NCBI GenBank assembly: GCA_965240325.2
Contig: OZ251231.1
Coordinates: forward strand, 1,736,001-1,800,000
Source: Rebecca billardiae RCC1528
Taxonomy: Eukaryota; Haptophyta
Length of the DNA: 64,000 nt
Direction of reading: 5' to 3'
Below the pieces are notes generated by a model. The model saw nothing but the letters and a program-made list of their open reading frames with translations, had not been told where the DNA came from and searched no databases. The translations under genes and the position numbers were made by a program. Below, piece after piece: positions 54,194 through 64,000 of the stretch (within the stretch, counting starts at the first letter, position 1; each line of letters opens with the position of its first letter).

Positions 54194-57032
54194 AGCTCGG
54201 CGGTGGCGGCGACGGCGGCGGCGATGGTGGTGGTGGCGGTGGCGGGCTCGGCGGTGGCGGGCTCGGTGGCGGGCTCGGTGGCGGCGACGGCGGCGGCGGA
54301 GGCGGCGAGCTGGGCGGTGGCGGCGACGGCGGCGGCGATGGTGGTGGTGGCGGTGGCGGGCTCGGCGGTGGCGGGCTCGGTGGCGGGCTCGGTGGCGGCG
54401 ACGGCGGTGGCGGTGGTGGCGGGCTCGGCGGCGGTGACGGTGGCGACGGCGGATCGTGCGGCGGTGGCGAAGGTGGCGGCAGCGGCGAGCACACCCACTC
54501 CGACGCCCACAGCGATGCAAACGGGCGCGGGTAGAGTGTGAACGGGTCCGGGCAGCAGTAGCACTCGCCCGTGTCCGCCCAGAAGCTGAACACCGAGCAC
54601 GCGCTGTACAGCGCGGCAGCGCACTCGTCCTCGTCACGCGCGCCCACCACGTCAGGCACACTCGACAGGCGGCGCGGCCGGGGAGGCCCGCCCTTGTCGT
54701 CGAAGACGCACGAGTAGCCCGTCGGAGGACCGCCCGAGTACGCAGTCGCCTGAACTGCGCCATTGCCGTTGCAAGGCGGAGGTGGCGCGGGTGGCAACGA
54801 CGGCGGTGGCGGGCTCGGTGGCGGGGATGGCGGTGGTGGCGATGGCGGCGGCAATGGCGGCGGCGGTGGCGGCGGACCTGGCGGCGGTGGCGGGCTTGGC
54901 GGCGGGCTCGGTGGCGGCGACGGTGGCGGAGGGGGCGGCAAGCTGGGTGGTGGCGGTGAGGGCGGTGGCGATGGCGGCGGTGGCGGAGGCGGAGACGGCG
55001 GCGGTGGGCTTGGTGGCGGGCTCGGTGGCGGTGATGGCGGCGGCGGTGGCGGCGAGCTCGGCGGCGGCGGAGATGGAGGCGGTGATGGCGGTGGGGGCGG
55101 CGGCGGAGACGGCGGCGGAGGGCTCGGCGGCGGGCTTGGCGGAGGCGATGGTGGTGGTGGCGGCGGCGAGCTCGGCGGTGGCGGGCTTGGCGGCGGGCTC
55201 GGTGGCGGCGACGGTGGCGGAGGGGGCGGCAAGCTGGGTGGTGGCGGTGAGGGCGGTGGCGAAGGCGGCGGTGGCGGAGGCGGAGACGGCGGCGGTGGGC
55301 TTGGTGGCGGGCTCGGTGGCGGTGATGGCGGTGGCGGTGGCGGCGAGCTCGGCGGCGGCGGAGATGGAGGCGGTAATGGCGGTGGGGGCGGCGGCGGAGA
55401 CGGCGGCGGAGGGCTAGGCGGAGGGCTTGGCGGAGGCGATGGTGGTGGCGGCGGCGGCGAGCTCGGCGGCGGCGGTGATGGTGGCGGTGATGGCGGTGGC
55501 GGTGGCGGCGGAGACGGTGGCGGTGGGCTCGGCGGCGGGCTCGGTGGCGGCGACGGCGGTGGCGGCGGCGGCGAGCTCGGCGGTGGTGGCGAGGGCGGTG
55601 GGCTTGGTGGCGGCGGCGGTGGCGGAGACGGCGGCGGTGGGCTCGGTGGCGGGCTCGGCGGTGGCGACGGCGGCGGCGGAGGCGGCGAGCTGGGCGGTGG
55701 CGGCGACGGCGGCGGCGATGGTGGTGGTGGCGGTGGCGGGCTCGGCGGTGGCGGGCTCGGTGGCGGGCTCGGTGGCGGCGACGGCGGTGGCGGTGGTGGC
55801 GGGCTCGGCGGCGGTGACGGTGGCGACGGCGGATCGTGCGGCGGTGGCGAAGGTGGCGGCAGCGGCGAGCACACCCACTCCGACGCCCACAGCGATGCAA
55901 ACGGGCGCGGGTAGAGCGTGAACGGGTCCAGGCAGCAGTAGCACTCACCCGTGTCCGCCCAGAAGCTGAACACCGAGCACGCGCTGTACAGCGCGGCAGC
56001 GCACTCGTCCTCGTCACGCGCGCCCACCACGTCAGGCACACTCGACAGGCGGCGCGGCCGGGGAGGCCCGCCCTTGTCGTCGAAGACGCACGAGTAGCCC
56101 GTCGGAGGGCCGCCCGAGTACGCAGTCGCCTGAACCGCGCCGTTGCCGTTGCAAGGCGGAGGTGGCGCAGGTGGCAACGACGGCGGTGGCGGGCTCGGTG
56201 GCGGGGATGGCGGTGGTGGCGACGGCGGCGGCAATGGTGGTGGCGGTGGCGGCGGACTTGGCGGTGGCGGGCTTGGCGGCGGGCTCGGTGGCGGCGACGG
56301 TGGCGGAGGGGGCGGCATGCTGGGTGGTGGCGGTGAGGGCGGTGGCGATGGCGGCGGTGGCGGAGGCGGAGACGGCGGCGGTGGGCTTGGTGGCGGGCTC
56401 GGTGGCGGTGATGGCGGTGGCGGTGGCGGTGAGCTCGGCGGCGGCGGAGATGGAGGCGGTGATGGCGGTGGAGGCGGCGGCAGAGATGGCGGCGGAGGGC
56501 TCGGCGGCGGGCTTGGCGGAGGCGATGGTGGTGGTGGCGGCGGCGAGCTCGGCGGTGGCGGGCTTGGCGGCGGGCTCGGTGGCGGCGACGGTGGCGGACG
56601 GGGCGGCAAGCTGGGTGGTGGCGGTGAGGGCGGTGGCGAAGGCGGCGGTGGCGGAGGCGGAGACGGCGGCGGTGGGCTTGGTGGCGGGCTCGGTGGCGTT
56701 GATGGCGGTGGCGGCGGCGGCGAGCTCGGCGGCGGCGGAGATGGAGGCGGTGATGGCGGTGGGGGCGGCGGCGGAGACGGCGGCGGAGGGCTAGGCGGAG
56801 GGCTTGGCGGAGGCGATGGTGGTGGTGGCGGCGGCGAGCTCGGCGGCGGCGGCGATGGTGGCGGTGATGGCGGTGGCGGTGGCGGCGGAGACGGTGGCGG
56901 TGGGCTCGGCGGCGGGCTCGGTGGCGGCGACGGCGGTGGCGGCGGCGGCGAGCTCGGCGGTGGTGGCGAGGGCGGTGGGCTTGGTGGCGGTGGCGGTGGC
57001 GGAGACGGCGGTGGTGGGCTCGGTGGCGGGCT

Positions 57033-57064
<32 letters not shown>

Positions 57065-60000
57065 AGCTGGGCGGCGGTGGTGACGGCGGCGGCGATGGTG
57101 GTGGTGGCGGTGGCGGGCTCGGCGGTGGCAGGCTCGGTGGCGGGCTCGGTGGCGGCGACGGCGGTGGCGGTGGTGGCGGGCTCGGCGGCGGTGACGGTGG
57201 CGACGGCGGATCGTGCGGCGGTGGCGAAGGTGGCGGCAGCGGCGAGCACACCCACTCCGACTCCCACAGCGATGCAAACGGGCGCGGGTAGAGCGTGAAA
57301 GGGTCCGGGCAGCAGTAGCACTCGCCCGTGTCCGCCCAGAAGCTGAACACCGAGCACGCGCTGTACAGCGCGGCAGCGCACTCGTCCTCGTCACGCGCAC
57401 CCACCACATCAGGCACACTCGACAGGCGGCGCGGCCGGGGAGGCCCGCCCTTGTCGTCGAAGACGCACGAGTAGCCCGTCGGAGGGCCGCCCGAGTACGC
57501 AGTCGCCTGAACTGCGCCATTGCCGTTGCAAGGCGGAGGTGGCGCGGGTGGCAAGGACGGCGGTGGCGGGCTCGGTGGCGGGAATGGCGGTGGTGGCGAC
57601 GGCGGCGGCGATGGCGGCGGCGGTGGCGGTGGCGGCGACGGCGGTGGCGGGCTTGGCGGCGGCGATGGTGGCGGGCTCGGCGGTGGTGGCGGTGGCGGCG
57701 ATGGCGGTGGCGGGCTTGGCGGTGGCGATGGCGGCGGGCTCGGCGGTGGTGGCGGTGGAGGCGATGGTGGCGGGCTGGGTGGCGGAGACGGCGGAGGGCT
57801 CGGCGGCGGTGGCGGCGGTGGCGATGGTGGCGGCGGACTGGATGGTGGGCTTGGAGGCGGCGACGGCGGCGGAGGCGGTGGCGAGCTGGGCGGTGGTGGC
57901 GACGGCGGTGGCGAAGGTGGCGGTGGTGGCGGCGGACTTGGCGGTGGCGGAGACGGCGGAGGGCTCGGTGGTAGGGTTGGCGGCGGCGATGGTGGCGGAT
58001 TCGGCAGTGGCGGCGGTGGCGGTGATGGTGGCGGTGGGCTGGGCGGTGGCGACGGCGGCGGGCTCGGCGGTGGTGGCGGTGGCGGTGATGGTGGTGGCGG
58101 GCTGGGCGGTGGCGACGGCGGCGGGCTCGGCGGTGGTGGCGGTGGCGGTGAAGGTGGCGGTGGGCTCGGCGGTGGCGGCGGTGGCGGCGACGGCGGTGGC
58201 CGGCTCGGCGGCGGCGATGGCAGTGGACTCGGCGGTGGTGGTGGCGGCGGGCTCGGAGGTGGCGATGGCGGTGGGCTCGGCGGCGGTGGCGGTGGTGGCG
58301 ATGGCGGTGGCGGACTCGGCGGTGGCGATGGCGGTGGGCTCGGCGGCGGTGGCGGTGGCGGAGACGGCGGCGGTGGGCTGGGCGGTGGCGACGGCGGCGG
58401 GCTCGGGGGTGGTGGCGGTGGAGGCGATGGTGGCGGCGGGCTCGGCGGCGGTGGCGGTGGCGGTGATGGTGGTGGCGGGCTCGGCGGAGGTGATGGTGGC
58501 GGGCTTGGCGGTGGCGGCGGTGGCGATGACGGCGGCGGTGGGCTCGGTGGCGGTGGCGGTGGCGGCGATGGCGGTGGCGGCGATGGCGGTGGCGACGGCG
58601 GCGGGCTCGGAGGTGGCGGCGGTGGAGGCGATGGTGGCGGTGGGCTCGGCGGTGGTGGCGGTGGCGGTGACGGCGGCGGTGGGCTTGGCGGCGGCGGCGG
58701 TGGCGGCGACGGCGGTGGCGGGCTGGGCGGTGGCGACGGCGGCGGGCTCGGCGGTGGCGGCGGTGGCGGCGATGGCGGTGGCGGGCTGGGCGGCGGCGAC
58801 GGCGGCGGGCTCGGCGGTGGCGGCGGTGGCGGCGATGGCGGTGGCGGGCTGGGCGGCGGCGACGGCGGTGGGCTGGGCGGCGGTGGCGGTGGCGGCGACG
58901 GCGGTGGCGGGCTAGGAGGTGGCGACGGCGGTGGGCTTGGCGGCGGCGGCGGTGGCGGCGACGGTGGTGGCGGGCTGGGCGGTGGCGACGGCGGCGGGCT
59001 CGGCGGTGGCGGCGATGGCGGCGGCGGGCTCGGCGGCGGCGGCGGTGGAGGCGATGGTGGCGGTGGGCTAGGAGGTGGCGACGGCGGCGGGCTCGGCGGT
59101 GGTGGCGGTGGCGGTGACGGCGGCGGTGGGCTCGGCGGCGGCGGCGGTGGAGGCGATGGTGGCGGTGGGCTTGGAGGTGGCGACGGCGGCGGGCTCGGCG
59201 GTGGTGGCGGTGGCGGTGACGGCGGCGGTGGGCTTGGCGGCGGCGGCGGTGGCGGCGACGGCGGTGGCGGGCTGGGCGGTGGCGACGGCGGCGGGCTCGG
59301 CGGTGGCGGCGGTGGCGGCGATGGCGGTGGCGGGCTGGGCGGCGGCGACGGCGGCGGGCTTGGCGGTGGCGGCGGTGGCGATGACGGCGGCGGTGGGCTC
59401 GGTGGCGGTGGCGGTGGCGGCGATGGCGGTGGCGGCGATGGCGGTGGCGACGGCGGCGGGCTCGGAGGTGGCGGCGGTGGAGGCGATGGTGGCGGTGGGC
59501 TCGGCGGTGGTGGCGGTGGCGGTGACGGCGGCGGTGGGCTTGGCGGCGGCGGCGGTGGCGGCGAGGGCGGTGGCGGGCTGGGCGGTGGCGACGGCGGCGG
59601 GCTCGACGGTGGCGGCGGTGGCGGCGATGGCGGTGGCGGGCTGGGCGGCGGCGACGGCGGCGGGCTCGGCGGTGGCGGCGGTGGCGGCGATGGCGGTGGC
59701 GGGCTGGGCGGCGGCGACGGCGGTGGGCTGGGCGGCGGTGGCGGTGGCGGCGACGGCGGTGGCGGGCTAGGAGGTGGCGACGGCGGTGGGCTTGGCGGCG
59801 GCGGCGGTGGCGGCGACGGTGGTGGCGGGCTGGGCGGTGGCGACGGCGGCGGGCTCGGCGGTGGCGGCGATGGCGGCGGCGGGCTCGGCGGCGGCGGCGG
59901 TGGAGGCGATGGTGGCGGTGGGCTAGGAGGTGGCGACGGCGGCGGGCTCGGCGGTGGTGGCGGTGGCGGTGACGGCGGCGGTGGGCTCGGCGGCGGCGGC

Positions 60001-62591
60001 GGTGGAGGCGATGGTGGCGGTGGGCTTGGAGGTGGCGACGGCGGCGGGCTCGGCGGTGGTGGCGGTGGCGGTGACGGCGGCGGTGGGCTTGGCGGCGGCG
60101 GCGGTGGCGGCGACGGCGGTGGCGGGCTGGGCGGTGGCGACGGCGGCGGGCTCGGCGGTGGCGGCGGTGGCGGCGATGGCGGTGGCGGGCTGGGCGGCGG
60201 CGACGGCGGCGGGCTCGGCGGTGGCGGCGGTGGCGGCGATGGCGGTGGCGGGCTGGGCGGCGGCGACGGCGGTGGGCTGGGCGGCGGTAGCGGTGGCGGC
60301 GACGGCGGTGGCGGCGGTGGCGGTGACGGCGGCGGTGGGCTTGGCGGCGGCGGCGGTGGCGGCGACGGTGGTGGCGGGCTGGGCGGTGGCGACGGCGGCG
60401 GGCTCGGCGGTGGCGGCGGTGGCGGCGATGGCGGCGGCGGGCTCGGCGGCGGCGGCGGTGGAGGCGATGGTGGCGGTGGGCTAGGAGGTGGCGACGGCGG
60501 CGGGCTCGGCGGTGGTGGCGGTGGCGGTGACGGCGGCGGTGGGCTCGGCGGCGGCGGCGGTGGAGGCGATGGTGGCGGTGGGCTTGGAGGTGGCGACGGC
60601 GGCGGGCTCGGCGGTGGTGGCGGTGGCGGTGACGGCGGCGGTGGGCTTGGCGGCGGCGGCGGTGGCGGCGACGGCGGTGGCGGGCTGGGCGGTGGCGACG
60701 GCGGCGGGCTCGGCGGTGGCGGCGGTGGCGGCGATGGCGGTGGCGGGCTGGGCGGCGGCGACGGCGGTGGGCTGGGCGGCGGCGGCGGTGGCGGCGACGG
60801 CGGTGGCGGGCTAGGAGGTGGCGACGGCGGCGGGCTCGGCGGTGGTGGCGGTGGCGGTGACGGCGGCGGTGGGCTTGGCGGCGGCGGCGGTGGCGGCGAC
60901 GGTGGTGGCGGGCTGGGCGGCGGCGACGGCGGCGGGCTTGGCGGTGGCGGCGGTGGCGGCGATGGCGGCGGCGGGCTCGGCGGCGGCGGAGGTGGAGGCG
61001 ATGGTGGCGGTGGGCTTGGAGGTGGCGACGGTGGCGGGCTCGGCGGTGGTGGCGGTGGCGGTGACGGCGGCGGTGGGCTTGGCGGCGGCGGCGGTGGCGG
61101 CGACGGTGGTGGCGGGCTGGGCGGTGGCGACGGCGGCGGGCTCGGCGGTGGCGGCGGTGGCGGAGATGGCGGTGGCGGGCTGGGCGGCGGCGACGGCGGT
61201 GGGCTGGGCGGCGGTGGCGGTGGCGGCGACGGCGGTGGCGGGCTAGGAGGTGGCGACGGCGGCGGGCTCGGCGGTAGTGGCGGTGGCGGTGACGGCGGCG
61301 GTGGGCTCGGCGGTGGCGGCGGTGGCGGCGATGGCGGCGGCGGGCTCGGCGGCGGCGGCGGTGGAGGCGATGGTGGCGGAGGGCTTGGAGGTGGCGACGG
61401 CGGCGGGCTCGGCGGTGGTGGCGGTGGCGGTGACGGCGGCGGTGGGCTTGGCGGCGGCGGCGGTGGAGGCGATGGTGGCGGTGGGCTGGGCGGTGGCGAC
61501 GGCGGCGGGCTTGGCGGTGGTGGCGGTGGCGGTGACGGCGGCGGTGGGCTTGGCGGCGGAGGCGGTGGCGGGCTGGGCGGTGGCGGGCTGGGCGGTGGCG
61601 ACGGCGGCGGGCTCGGCGGTGGCGGCGGTGGCGGCGATGGCGGTGGCGGGCTGGGCGGCGGCGATGGCGGTGGGCTCGGCGGCGGTGGCGGTGGCGGCGA
61701 TGGCGGTGGCGGCGATGGCGGTGGCGAAGGCGGCTGGCTCGGCGGTGGCGGCGGTGGCGGCAACGGCGGCGGCGGGCTCGGCGGCGGCGGCGGTGGAGGC
61801 GATGGTGGCGGTGGGCTGGGCGGTGGCGACGGCGGCGGGCTCGGCGGTGGTGGCGGTGGCGGTGATGGTGGCGGTGGGCTTGGCGGCGGCGGCGGTGCTG
61901 GCGACGGCGGTGGGGGGTTCGGCGGCGGCGAAGGCGGCGGGCCTGGCGGTGGCGGTGGTGGTGGCGACGGCGGCGGTGGGGTGGGCGGCGTTGACGGCGG
62001 TGGGCTCGGCGGCGGTGGCGGTGGCAGCGACGGCGGTGGCGGGCTCGGAGGTGGCGACGGTGGCGGGCTCGGCGGTGGTGGCGGTAGCGGTGACGGCGGC
62101 GGTGGGCTCGGCGGCGGTGGCGGTGGAGGCGACGGTGGCGGTGGGCTGGGCGGCGGCGCCGGCGGCGGGCTCGGCGGTGGTGGCGATGGCGGCGATGGCA
62201 GTGTTGGGCTGGGCGGCGGCGCGGCCGGCGGGTCCGGCGGCGGTGGGCTCGGTGGCGGCGGCGGCAGCGGTGGAGGCAGGAACGGCGGCGGCGGCGGTGA
62301 GATCGGTGGCTCTGGCGGTGGCGGGCTCGGCGGCGGCGGCGGTGGCGAGGGCCGATCGCACTCGCTGCACGCGGCCGTGGCCGCCCCGTTCGAGCACACG
62401 CCCACGCCGCCTCCGCCGCCGTCATCGTCGTCCCCACTCAGCCGACGCAGCCCCGCGGCAGCCTGCTCGGCTGCGCCGATCTCGTCACCCCGAGTGTGAG
62501 CAGCCGAGTGCTGCGCGCGTGCTGAGGGGCGCAGGCGGCGCCGTGTCCTCCGATCTTCTTCTCCTCCAGGCTCGTACTCGGATGGGCACCA

Positions 62592-62664
<73 letters not shown>

Positions 62665-63896
62665 TCGTCGTCGTCGTCGTCGTCGTCATCCCCAGTCAGC
62701 CGCCGCGCGCGCTCGCGCCCGCGCGCGCGGCCGCGGTCGCTCGGCCGCTGTCTTTCCAGCAGCCGGCGCCGCCGGTCCTCCTCGTCGCCCTCCTCGCCGA
62801 GGCAGCTGGCCTCGGCGCCGGAGAGGAGCTCGATCGCGTCGCAGGTGTACGGCTGCGACGCGTCGTTCCCGACGAACACGTTGCACCGCAGCCGCGCCAG
62901 CCCGTCCGACACCACCACCGCGCCGCCCCCGTGCACGGCGGAGTTCTCGCGGAAGGTTGAGCCATAGACGGTCAGAACCGAGGCGACCGATGCGACGGCG
63001 CCGCCGTACGTGTGCGCGGCGTTGTGCTCGAAGGCGCAGCGCGCGAGCACGACGGGGCAGCTACTGGTCACGTACAGCGCCGCGCCCGAGTACTCCACGT
63101 CGTGCTGCGCGAACGTCGAGTCGGAGAGCATCACAGCAGACTGGCAGGCGTACGCGCCGGCGCCACGCTCGCTGTCCCAGACCGCGCTCGGCAGGCCGGC
63201 GAACGCGCAGTGCGAGCACGTCCACGTGGACTGGAAGAGGTACCACGCGCCGCCCTTCTGGCCGGCGCCCGACGCGCTGAAGCTCGCCGCGTGCACCTCG
63301 ACCGTCGAGTACACGGCGTACACCGCGCCGCCCGACCAGGCGGCCACGTTGTCGTCGAACCGAGTGTTTCGCACGGTCACTGACGACGCGTACACGCACG
63401 CGGCGGCGCCCTGCGTGGCGCTGTTCCCGCGGAACTCGGAATCGACGAGGCTCGCCGTTGACTCGTACAAGAAGACACCGCCGCCGTCGGACACGCCGCC
63501 GTTGTCGTAGAAGGTGCAGTTGTGCACGCTGACACTCGAGAGCCACGATTTGAACGCGCCGTGCGAGGTCGCGTCGCGCAGGCTGAGGCTGCGCAGCGAG
63601 AGGCCCGCGACCTGATTGGCTTTGAGCAGGCGAGACGAGAGCCCCGGGCCAGGCGTGAGCACCGCCGGCGCGCTCGAGCTCGCGCTCGCGATCGTCACGT
63701 CGTCCACGTGCACCCACAGCGTCGCGCTCACGCTGAACGTGGCCGGCGCGAGGAGCAGCGTGTCGCAGGCCTGCAGGTCGGAGAAGGCGGCGGTGAGCTC
63801 GGCATCGGTGGTGACGTTCACTGTGCGGCAGGCCATCGCGGCCCCGCTCCCGACCAGCGGGAGGAGAGCCGCGACGAGTGCTGTGCGCGCGCCCAT
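46461..63896 (-). CDS. Giant GPS-containing membrane protein: beta-helix, (SPPP)n, Cys modules, GAIN/GPS, multipass
   Basis: One uninterrupted frame of 5,811 residues. A signal peptide (ALVAALLPLVGSGAAMA) is followed by a 350-residue right-handed beta-helix with Pmp-like GGAVYA/GGGAVVVSDG turns. Next come 33 consecutive Asp and about 3,700 residues of (SPPP)n broken by four Cys modules. An SEA-like domain, one DDGSC-type unit (GCADSAAPNF) and a GAIN region follow. The GPS is clear: CDLGCAFWNESAARWSGDGC and then CACDHLTDFVAV, so self-cleavage at HL/T is expected. After it come four helices, a 770-residue disordered cytosolic loop, and two or three last helices (SQPRRWRLAVAWAAHAA; ALKLLAAEPALALAWAL). 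The S...EP pattern before the last helix recalls polycystin-1-like proteins. Role inferred: cell-surface adhesion or mechanosensing. Confidence 0.83.
49668..49870 (-). other. GPS autoproteolysis motif
   Basis: Encodes the cysteine/tryptophan pattern of a GPS: C..GC.FWN....W...GC, a Gly/Ala-rich insert, then C.CDHLTDF. Cleavage between Leu and Thr of HLT would leave an extracellular chain of about 4,700 residues bound to the membrane part. The first helix lies about 45 residues further on. Confidence 0.85.
51277..51576 (-). repeat. Cys module 4 (diverged copy)
   Basis: About 100 residues with the same skeleton as modules 1-3 (C....A.S..., a C.AE/CAAAL pair, CYCC, then a W.CSP end) but little identity. 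It marks an old duplication, in contrast to the near-identical modules 1-3. Confidence 0.7.
51680..53165 (-). repeat. 147-bp coding minisatellite
   Basis: Ten or so units whose CATCGATGG and GCGGCAGGGACGG anchors recur every 147 bp (for example 51891, 52038, 52185, 52479, 52626, 52773). Each encodes 49 residues of the type SPPPTPSLPPHPP(P)nSLPPSTPPSMPPPS. Confidence 0.9.
54479..54776 (-). repeat. Cys module 3
   Basis: About 99 residues starting CNGNGAVQATAYSGG and ending WVCSPLP, with CSVFSFWADTGECYCC in the middle. Almost identical to modules 1 and 2. Seven to eight cysteines suggest a disulfide-bonded unit, perhaps PAN/apple- or lectin-like, which I cannot assign. Confidence 0.85.
55859..56153 (-). 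repeat. Cys module 2
   Basis: Nearly identical copy of module 3, 1,377 bp away, including much of the flanking Pro-rich sequence. One cysteine-adjacent change (CCLDPF for CCPDPF) is visible. Confidence 0.85.
57236..57534 (-). repeat. Cys module 1
   Basis: Nearly identical copy, about 1,381 bp from module 2. Modules 1-3 with their flanks form a tandem triplication of a 1.38-kb coding unit. Confidence 0.85.
57540..62345 (-). repeat. (SPPP)n coding repeat with 855-bp higher-order period
   Basis: 4.8 kb encoding PPPPPPPSPPPSPPPSPPPPS units. Distinctive variants recur 855 bp apart (for example GGCGATGACGGCGG at 58523 and 59378), so blocks of 285 residues were duplicated as a whole. The plus strand carries a Gly/Asp/Leu shadow frame. 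Confidence 0.9.
62592..62690 (-). repeat. (GAC)33 encoding poly-Asp
   Basis: 33 aspartate codons, all GAC except for a few GAT, between the beta-helix and the Pro-rich region. A poly-Asp run on a surface protein would bind calcium; in calcifying algae acidic tracts are suspected to act in mineral formation. Confidence 0.95.
62820..63896 (-). other. Signal peptide and right-handed beta-helix domain
   Basis: Codes for the N-terminal 350 residues. Repeating turns (GGVFLYESTASLVDSEFRGN, GGAVYAVYSTVEVHAASF, GAALYVTSSCPVVLARCAFE, GGAVASVASVLTVYGSTFRE) spaced 25-35 residues apart have the GG[A/V] and [ST]xF pattern of pectate lyase-like or chlamydial Pmp-like beta-helices. Such folds in secreted proteins often bind carbohydrate. 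Confidence 0.75.
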
Positions 63897-64000
63897 GGTC
63901 AATGCGACGGGCCACTTGGCCCAGCACGACCACTCAGCTTGAAGCACACGCACGAGCTGCTGTTTGGCGCGGCTGCTGGGCGGAAGCCCGCGTTTATTTT

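Noticed and set aside
50729-62437. 3,902-codon minus-strand frame rich in RHHRR
   Set aside because: Alternative frame over the same GC-only repeat. The SPPP frame is 1,900 codons longer and carries signal peptide, Cys modules and GPS.
57520-62499. 1,659-codon plus-strand Gly/Asp/Leu frame, and similar ones at 54763-57291
   Set aside because: Antisense shadow of the SPPP rod of the giant GPS protein. A Gly-rich structural protein was considered, but the frame ends where the repeat ends and has no unique domain.

Overview
The window looks like nuclear DNA of a GC-rich unicellular eukaryotic alga. It has spliced genes with GT...AG introns (mostly 90-400 nt), an NF-YB/NF-YC pair, TRAPP and V-ATPase subunits, a TOM5-like import protein and a DZIP1-type ciliary protein. 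It also has a gene whose N-terminus reads like a signal-plus-transit plastid presequence, and two giant cell-surface proteins with (SPPP)n tracts. The presequence, the GC content and the marine-type DDGSC and EsV-1-7 repeats fit a haptophyte (for example a pavlovophyte) best. That assignment is inference; a green alga or a stramenopile is not excluded.

Layout: TRAPPC3 (-), a hydroxylase-cytochrome b5 fusion (-), a GH3 xylosidase (-) | TMEM65 with an EF-hand (+) -> <- NF-YB (-) | NF-YC (+) -> <- TOM5-like (-), giant LamG/DDGSC surface protein (-) | V-ATPase c with an extra lumenal domain (+), a possible ciliary protein (+) -> <- plastid-targeted repeat protein (-) | DZIP1-like (+) -> <- multipass membrane protein (-) | EsV-1-7 repeat protein (+) -> four tandem copies of a 1.45-1.55 kb element <- giant beta-helix/GPS membrane protein (-). 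After the first genes, divergent pairs share 130-410 bp promoters. Convergent gaps are long, lower in GC, and hold the (TA)n runs and the repeat array.

Exon models were built by eye. Each keeps frame across GT...AG junctions and restores conserved family sequence where the family is known. The giant genes at 14.4-24.8 kb and 46.5-63.9 kb occupy over 40% of the window. They share modules: (SPPP)n, an SEA-like fold, the Cys-Asn-Tyr/Phe-DDGSC motif and a membrane anchor. They look like wall or scale-surface adhesins.

The points most worth following up are: the head-to-head NF-YB/NF-YC pair with consensus CCAAT boxes between them; the V-ATPase c subunit with a signal peptide and eight-Cys lumenal domain; the 5,811-residue GPS receptor-like protein; the EsV-1-7 gene; the EF-hand/TMEM65 fusion; and the tandem element array.
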